Source: Dehalococcoidia bacterium UBA2160 (GTDB taxonomy: Bacteria > Chloroflexota > Dehalococcoidia > Lucifugimonadales > UBA1123). Taken from it: DNA of 7,728 nt. How positions within the stretch are numbered: position 1 is the first letter of the stretch; every line of letters begins with the position of its first letter. The stretch spans positions 1 to 7,728 of the forward strand of contig DCWO01000167.1 of NCBI GenBank assembly GCA_002328865.1, read 5' to 3'. Below the pieces are notes generated by a model. It saw only the letters and a program-made list of their open reading frames with translations. It ran no database searches and was not told the DNA's origin. Shown here piece by piece: positions 5,298 through 7,728 of this stretch. Made by a program: the position numbers and the translations under genes.

Positions 5298-5662
5298 GGT
5301 AGTCTCCTTCAGCAACGTGCCCAGAATCGGACACACTCGAAAGGTTAACCATGATGGTTTCTTTTTTCTGCCGCGCAGCGGCTTCGTCCAACAAGCCTCG
5401 AGGTAGGAAACCGCGGGGTTGAGCTGAAGCGCTATGGGGATAGTAGGAACGGGTTGAGTCGTGATCCGCTCACGAAGTGCCACAAGGTCATCACGATACG
5501 CGCCCCAGGCTCGGGTGCTTTGCTTCGGAATGTGTTTTTGCTGCCATGATAAGCACGTCGAAAACACACAAACAGTCAATCCGAGCAAGTTCAAGCATGA
5601 GATAGCATTGTCGCCGCCGTGGCGAAGTGCTGTGTCATTCAAATTGGGTCTTAGGTGCTGCA
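5298..5662. other. Spacer between the two IS91-like units
   Basis: No recognisable gene lies here. On the minus strand the recombinase frame stays open for 123 codons upstream of its ATG, to 5666, and includes LEACWTKPLRGRKKKPSW. I do not recognise it. The ribosome site directly before the ATG at 5297 and the absence of a domain argue against translation as an extension. It may be the terminus-side end of the first unit or target DNA carried between units. On the plus strand a weak 5-bp hairpin (AACCA/TGGTT, 5347-5359) is followed by TCTTTTTT, but no plus-strand gene precedes it. The right part holds the candidate origin end of the second unit. Confidence 0.5.
5589..5625 (-). other. Candidate origin end of second IS91-like unit: hairpin plus CTTGAAC
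   Basis: On the minus strand a perfect 5-bp stem TCGCC/GGCGA (5625-5611, 5-nt loop) is followed 15 nt later by CTTGAACTT (5595-5587). CTTGAAC also occurs beyond the first unit's transposase. A hairpin followed by a TTGAAC-like end is what IS91/ISCR-type origins look like, and the published ISCR origin core contains TTGAACTT. This rests on short matches and memory of the family. Confidence 0.4.
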
Positions 5663-6823
5663 TCACGGTGGCGCACGGGGTCTATCGAAGCGTTGAAGGA
5701 TATCGATGATCGTCATCGGGGCGTGACAGACGGGGCAGACGAAGGTAGGCGAGTCATTTTCTTTGAGCTGTGTCGCGGTCTGTTCGTTGGGGCCGACATT
5801 GCCGAGTTGGCAGCGGATGAGGTGAAGATTTTTCGTGCGGGCGTGATTGGTAAAAAGCCCGAAGTGGCGGATGCGATGAAAGCCTAACGGCAAGATATGG
5901 ATGAGAAAGCGACGGATGAACTCGCCGGTGGCGAGCTGCATCGTTTTATTGCGTTGATTAGACTTTGCACGGTAGTCGGTCCACTTGAAGGTGACACCTT
6001 GTTCATCGCAACTGACGAGTCGACGATTGGAGATGGCCACGCGATGGGTATAACGAGAGAGGTAGGCCAGCACGGCTTGTGGACCGGAGAAGGGTCGCTT
6101 GGCATAGACGACCCATTTCACTCGTGTTGACGGTGCCAAGTAGGCAGTGAAGGCCTTCGTGTCTGCCAGGTGTTGGAGTTGCCCGTAAAACTTAAGGCGG
6201 TCGTGTGCGCCGACCAGTTGGCGAAGGAACACGCGGCGAAACAACGACGACAATACCCTGACCGGTAAAAAGAACCCCGGCTTACAAGATAACCATCGGT
6301 CCTCGGGAGAGAGACCGCCACCTGGGACGATACAGTGCAAGTGCGGGTGATGGGTCATGGCAGAGCCCCAAGTATGTAGTACGGCGGTGAAGCCGAGCTT
6401 GACCCCGAGATGCTTGGGATCGGCGGCGATGATGCGTAAGGTCTCGGCGGTGGCCTTGAACAGCAAGTCATAGACCACGGCTTTGTTTTGATAGGCGATG
6501 TTGCCGATCTCAACCGGTAACGTGAACACCACGTGGTAATACTCGACGGGGAGGAGATCCGCCTCGCGGTCAGCCAACCAGCGCTTGGCGGATGCGCCCT
6601 GGCACTTCGGACAATGCCGGTTACGACAGGAATTGTAGGCGATCTGCTGGGTATCGCACGCACCACAATGTAATACATGACCGCCGAGCGCGGCGGAGCG
6701 ACAACACTCAATGGCCGCCATGGCCTTGAGCTGACCGACGCTTAAGTGCCCGGTATTTTGATGCCGCCACGCCGGCCCGTGGTCGCGGAAGATATCCGCG
6801 ACCTCCAGCCCAGGCTGTACCAC
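5663..6823 (-). CDS. IS91-family HUH (Y2) transposase, second copy
   Basis: This single-strand nicking transposase of rolling-circle type has 386 residues, longer than its neighbour by about 26 at the N-terminus and some in the middle and end. In order it shows a zinc cluster (C53, C56, C66, C71, C74 in NSCRNRHCPKCQ), LLPVEYYHVVFTLP, the HUH pair H161-L162-H163 in HPHLHCIVPGGG, and YLSRYTHRVAISNRR with Y254 and Y258. A C-terminal CPVC pair (C363, C366) closes the set. YLSRYTHR is closer to the usual IS91 motif than the YLSVYLYR of the first copy. The GTG at 6823 is taken as start because it lies 3 nt after the recombinase TAA and the sequence before the zinc cluster looks family-like; no strong ribosome site precedes it, so coupling to upstream translation is likely. 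A later Met (M35) is possible but would shorten the N-terminal region. Confidence 0.95.
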   Translation of the reverse strand: MVQPGLEVADIFRDHGPAWRHQNTGHLSVGQLKAMAAIECCRSAALGGHVLHCGACDTQQIAYNSCRNRHCPKCQGASAKRWLADREADLLPVEYYHVVFTLPVEIGNIAYQNKAVVYDLLFKATAETLRIIAADPKHLGVKLGFTAVLHTWGSAMTHHPHLHCIVPGGGLSPEDRWLSCKPGFFLPVRVLSSLFRRVFLRQLVGAHDRLKFYGQLQHLADTKAFTAYLAPSTRVKWVVYAKRPFSGPQAVLAYLSRYTHRVAISNRRLVSCDEQGVTFKWTDYRAKSNQRNKTMQLATGEFIRRFLIHILPLGFHRIRHFGLFTNHARTKNLHLIRCQLGNVGPNEQTATQLKENDSPTFVCPVCHAPMTIIDILQRFDRPRAPP

Positions 6824-6826
6824 GAC

Positions 6827-7717
6827 TTAACCGGGTGGCTCTAGCTTCAGTGTCTCCAATGGTCCGGTTATCTCGCGTAGCAACTTCGTGGCGACCTGGG
6901 TGTAGTGTGCGGTGCTCTCGAGCTTCTTGTGTCCCAACAGCACCTGGATGACGCGAATATCTTCACCCTGTTCTAACAGGTGTGTGGCAAAGGCATGCCT
7001 CAGGGAATGCAATGATACGCGCTTGTCGATCTCAGCGGCGTTGCGGGCGAGATGGAACACGCGGCCGAGTTGTCGGGTCGATAACGGGTTCACCGGGTTC
7101 TGCCCCGGAAACAACCAACCACCCGGCAGCAACTTACGCTTGGCCTGACCATCGCGCCACCAGGCACGCAAAATCTTCAACAATCCGGGTGACAACATCG
7201 CATGACGGTCACGTTTGCCTTTACCCTGCTCGATCCGAATGTTCATCCGGTCACTGTCGCTGTCGATATCGGTGACGTTGAGATGAACGATTTCGCTAGC
7301 CCGCAAACCGGCACCGTAAGCCGCGCTGAGTGCGGCTTGGTATTTGAGACTGCCAGCGGCTTGCAACAGCCGCGTGACTTCTTCGATGCTCAAGATCTCG
7401 GGAAGTCGGCGGGGTTCATAAATGGGACGCATCTTTCTCATCACCTCAGGCCGGTCCACCGTACTTTCAAAGAACAGCTTCAGACCGGTGATGTTGGCGT
7501 TGATTGAGGTCGACGACACCCCTTGCTCCACCAGGTGCAACTGATAACGCCGCAGGTCTTCGGCGTCGGCGGTGTCCGGTGAGCGAGTAAGAAACCGGGT
7601 AAAGTTAGCCACCACTCGGATATAGGTTCCCTGCGTCCTCGGCGAGAGCTTGCGCATCGTCATGTCTTCGATCATGCGTTGACGCAACGGACTGATGGGC
7701 TTGGTAGAATGGGTCAT
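6827..7717 (-). CDS. Tyrosine recombinase, second copy, intact
   Basis: A 296-residue XerC/D-like integrase. Residues 10-90 form the SAM-like core-binding domain (LSPRTQGTYIRVVANFTRFL). The catalytic domain follows: R139 in AAYGAGLRASEI, K166 in EQGKGKRDRH, H237 and R240 in VSLHSLRHAFATHLLEQG, H263 in VLLGHKKLE, and the nucleophile Y272 in STAHYTQVA. The set R-K-H-R-H-Y is complete, so the enzyme should be able to cut and rejoin DNA through a 3'-phosphotyrosine link. The ATG at 7717 has only a weak GAGA upstream; an in-frame ATG at codon 15 is an alternative. Its partner is presumably the HUH transposase 3 nt downstream. Whether the recombinase resolves replication products, chooses the target or acts on a circular form is unknown. 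Only 11 bases of upstream sequence are visible, so no promoter can be judged. Confidence 0.95.
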   Translation of the reverse strand: MTHSTKPISPLRQRMIEDMTMRKLSPRTQGTYIRVVANFTRFLTRSPDTADAEDLRRYQLHLVEQGVSSTSINANITGLKLFFESTVDRPEVMRKMRPIYEPRRLPEILSIEEVTRLLQAAGSLKYQAALSAAYGAGLRASEIVHLNVTDIDSDSDRMNIRIEQGKGKRDRHAMLSPGLLKILRAWWRDGQAKRKLLPGGWLFPGQNPVNPLSTRQLGRVFHLARNAAEIDKRVSLHSLRHAFATHLLEQGEDIRVIQVLLGHKKLESTAHYTQVATKLLREITGPLETLKLEPPG

Positions 7718-7728
7718 GGGCTTATCTC

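Larger units (their letters stand above)
5596..7728 (-). mobile_element. Second IS91-like unit (recombinase plus HUH transposase), right end beyond window
   Basis: It has the same gene order as the first unit, with a 3-nt gap between recombinase stop and transposase start, and both genes are intact. The left limit is set at the candidate origin motif and is uncertain. The end upstream of the recombinase lies past 7728. It sits head to tail with the first unit, so the origin end of one faces the recombinase-proximal side of the other. Confidence 0.6.

Noticed and set aside
5347..5367. Plus-strand Rho-independent terminator (AACCA/TGGTT stem then TCTTTTTT)
   Set aside because: The stem is five A/T-rich pairs and no plus-strand gene lies upstream.
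1..7728. CRISPR array, tRNA or rRNA genes
   Set aside because: No regularly spaced direct repeats and no cloverleaf or rRNA-like sequence was seen while reading both strands.

Overview
The window is a dense cluster of mobile elements. All five recognisable mobile-element protein pairs or singles, and the one host gene remnant, read leftwards (minus strand). The host is a bacterium, most likely a proteobacterium (tentative, possibly gamma). The clues are an IS10-type element with GATC sites placed as in Dam-regulated IS10, and the tail of a Fis/NtrC-type activator gene. No core gene is complete enough to name the organism.

Layout from left to right. (1) Positions 1-300 hold non-coding DNA and, at 242-301, the last 19 codons of a gene ending in a Fis-type helix-turn-helix. 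The gene is cut by the next element. (2) 301-1729 is a complete IS4-family element with near-perfect terminal repeats and an intact DDE transposase carrying the Y-(2)-R-(3)-E-(6)-K signature. (3) 1749-3084 is a complete IS10-type element flanked by a perfect 9-bp duplication, CGAATAAGG. Its control end appears to preserve the IS10 logic: a weak promoter with GATC over the -10, an IHF-like site, and an inverted repeat ending at the start codon. (4) 3094-3340 has no clear gene; it holds a minus-strand promoter-like sequence and several short hairpins. (5) 3341-5297 is an IS91-like two-gene unit, a tyrosine recombinase followed by an HUH (Y2) transposase. The recombinase frame changes by -1 exactly at an A_AAA_AAG slippery heptamer. 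(6) 5298-5662 is a spacer that stays open in the recombinase frame but has no recognisable domain. (7) 5663-7717 is a second, clearly different IS91-like unit with the same recombinase-transposase order and both genes intact.

In both IS91-like units the recombinase stop and the transposase start are 2-3 nt apart, so the two genes are probably co-transcribed and translationally coupled. The shared motif CTTGAAC lies 56-67 nt beyond each transposase stop and is a candidate for the rolling-circle origin end. The most interesting points are the possible programmed frameshift in the first recombinase, the pairing of two different recombination chemistries in each unit, and the preserved IS10-type self-limiting control region.
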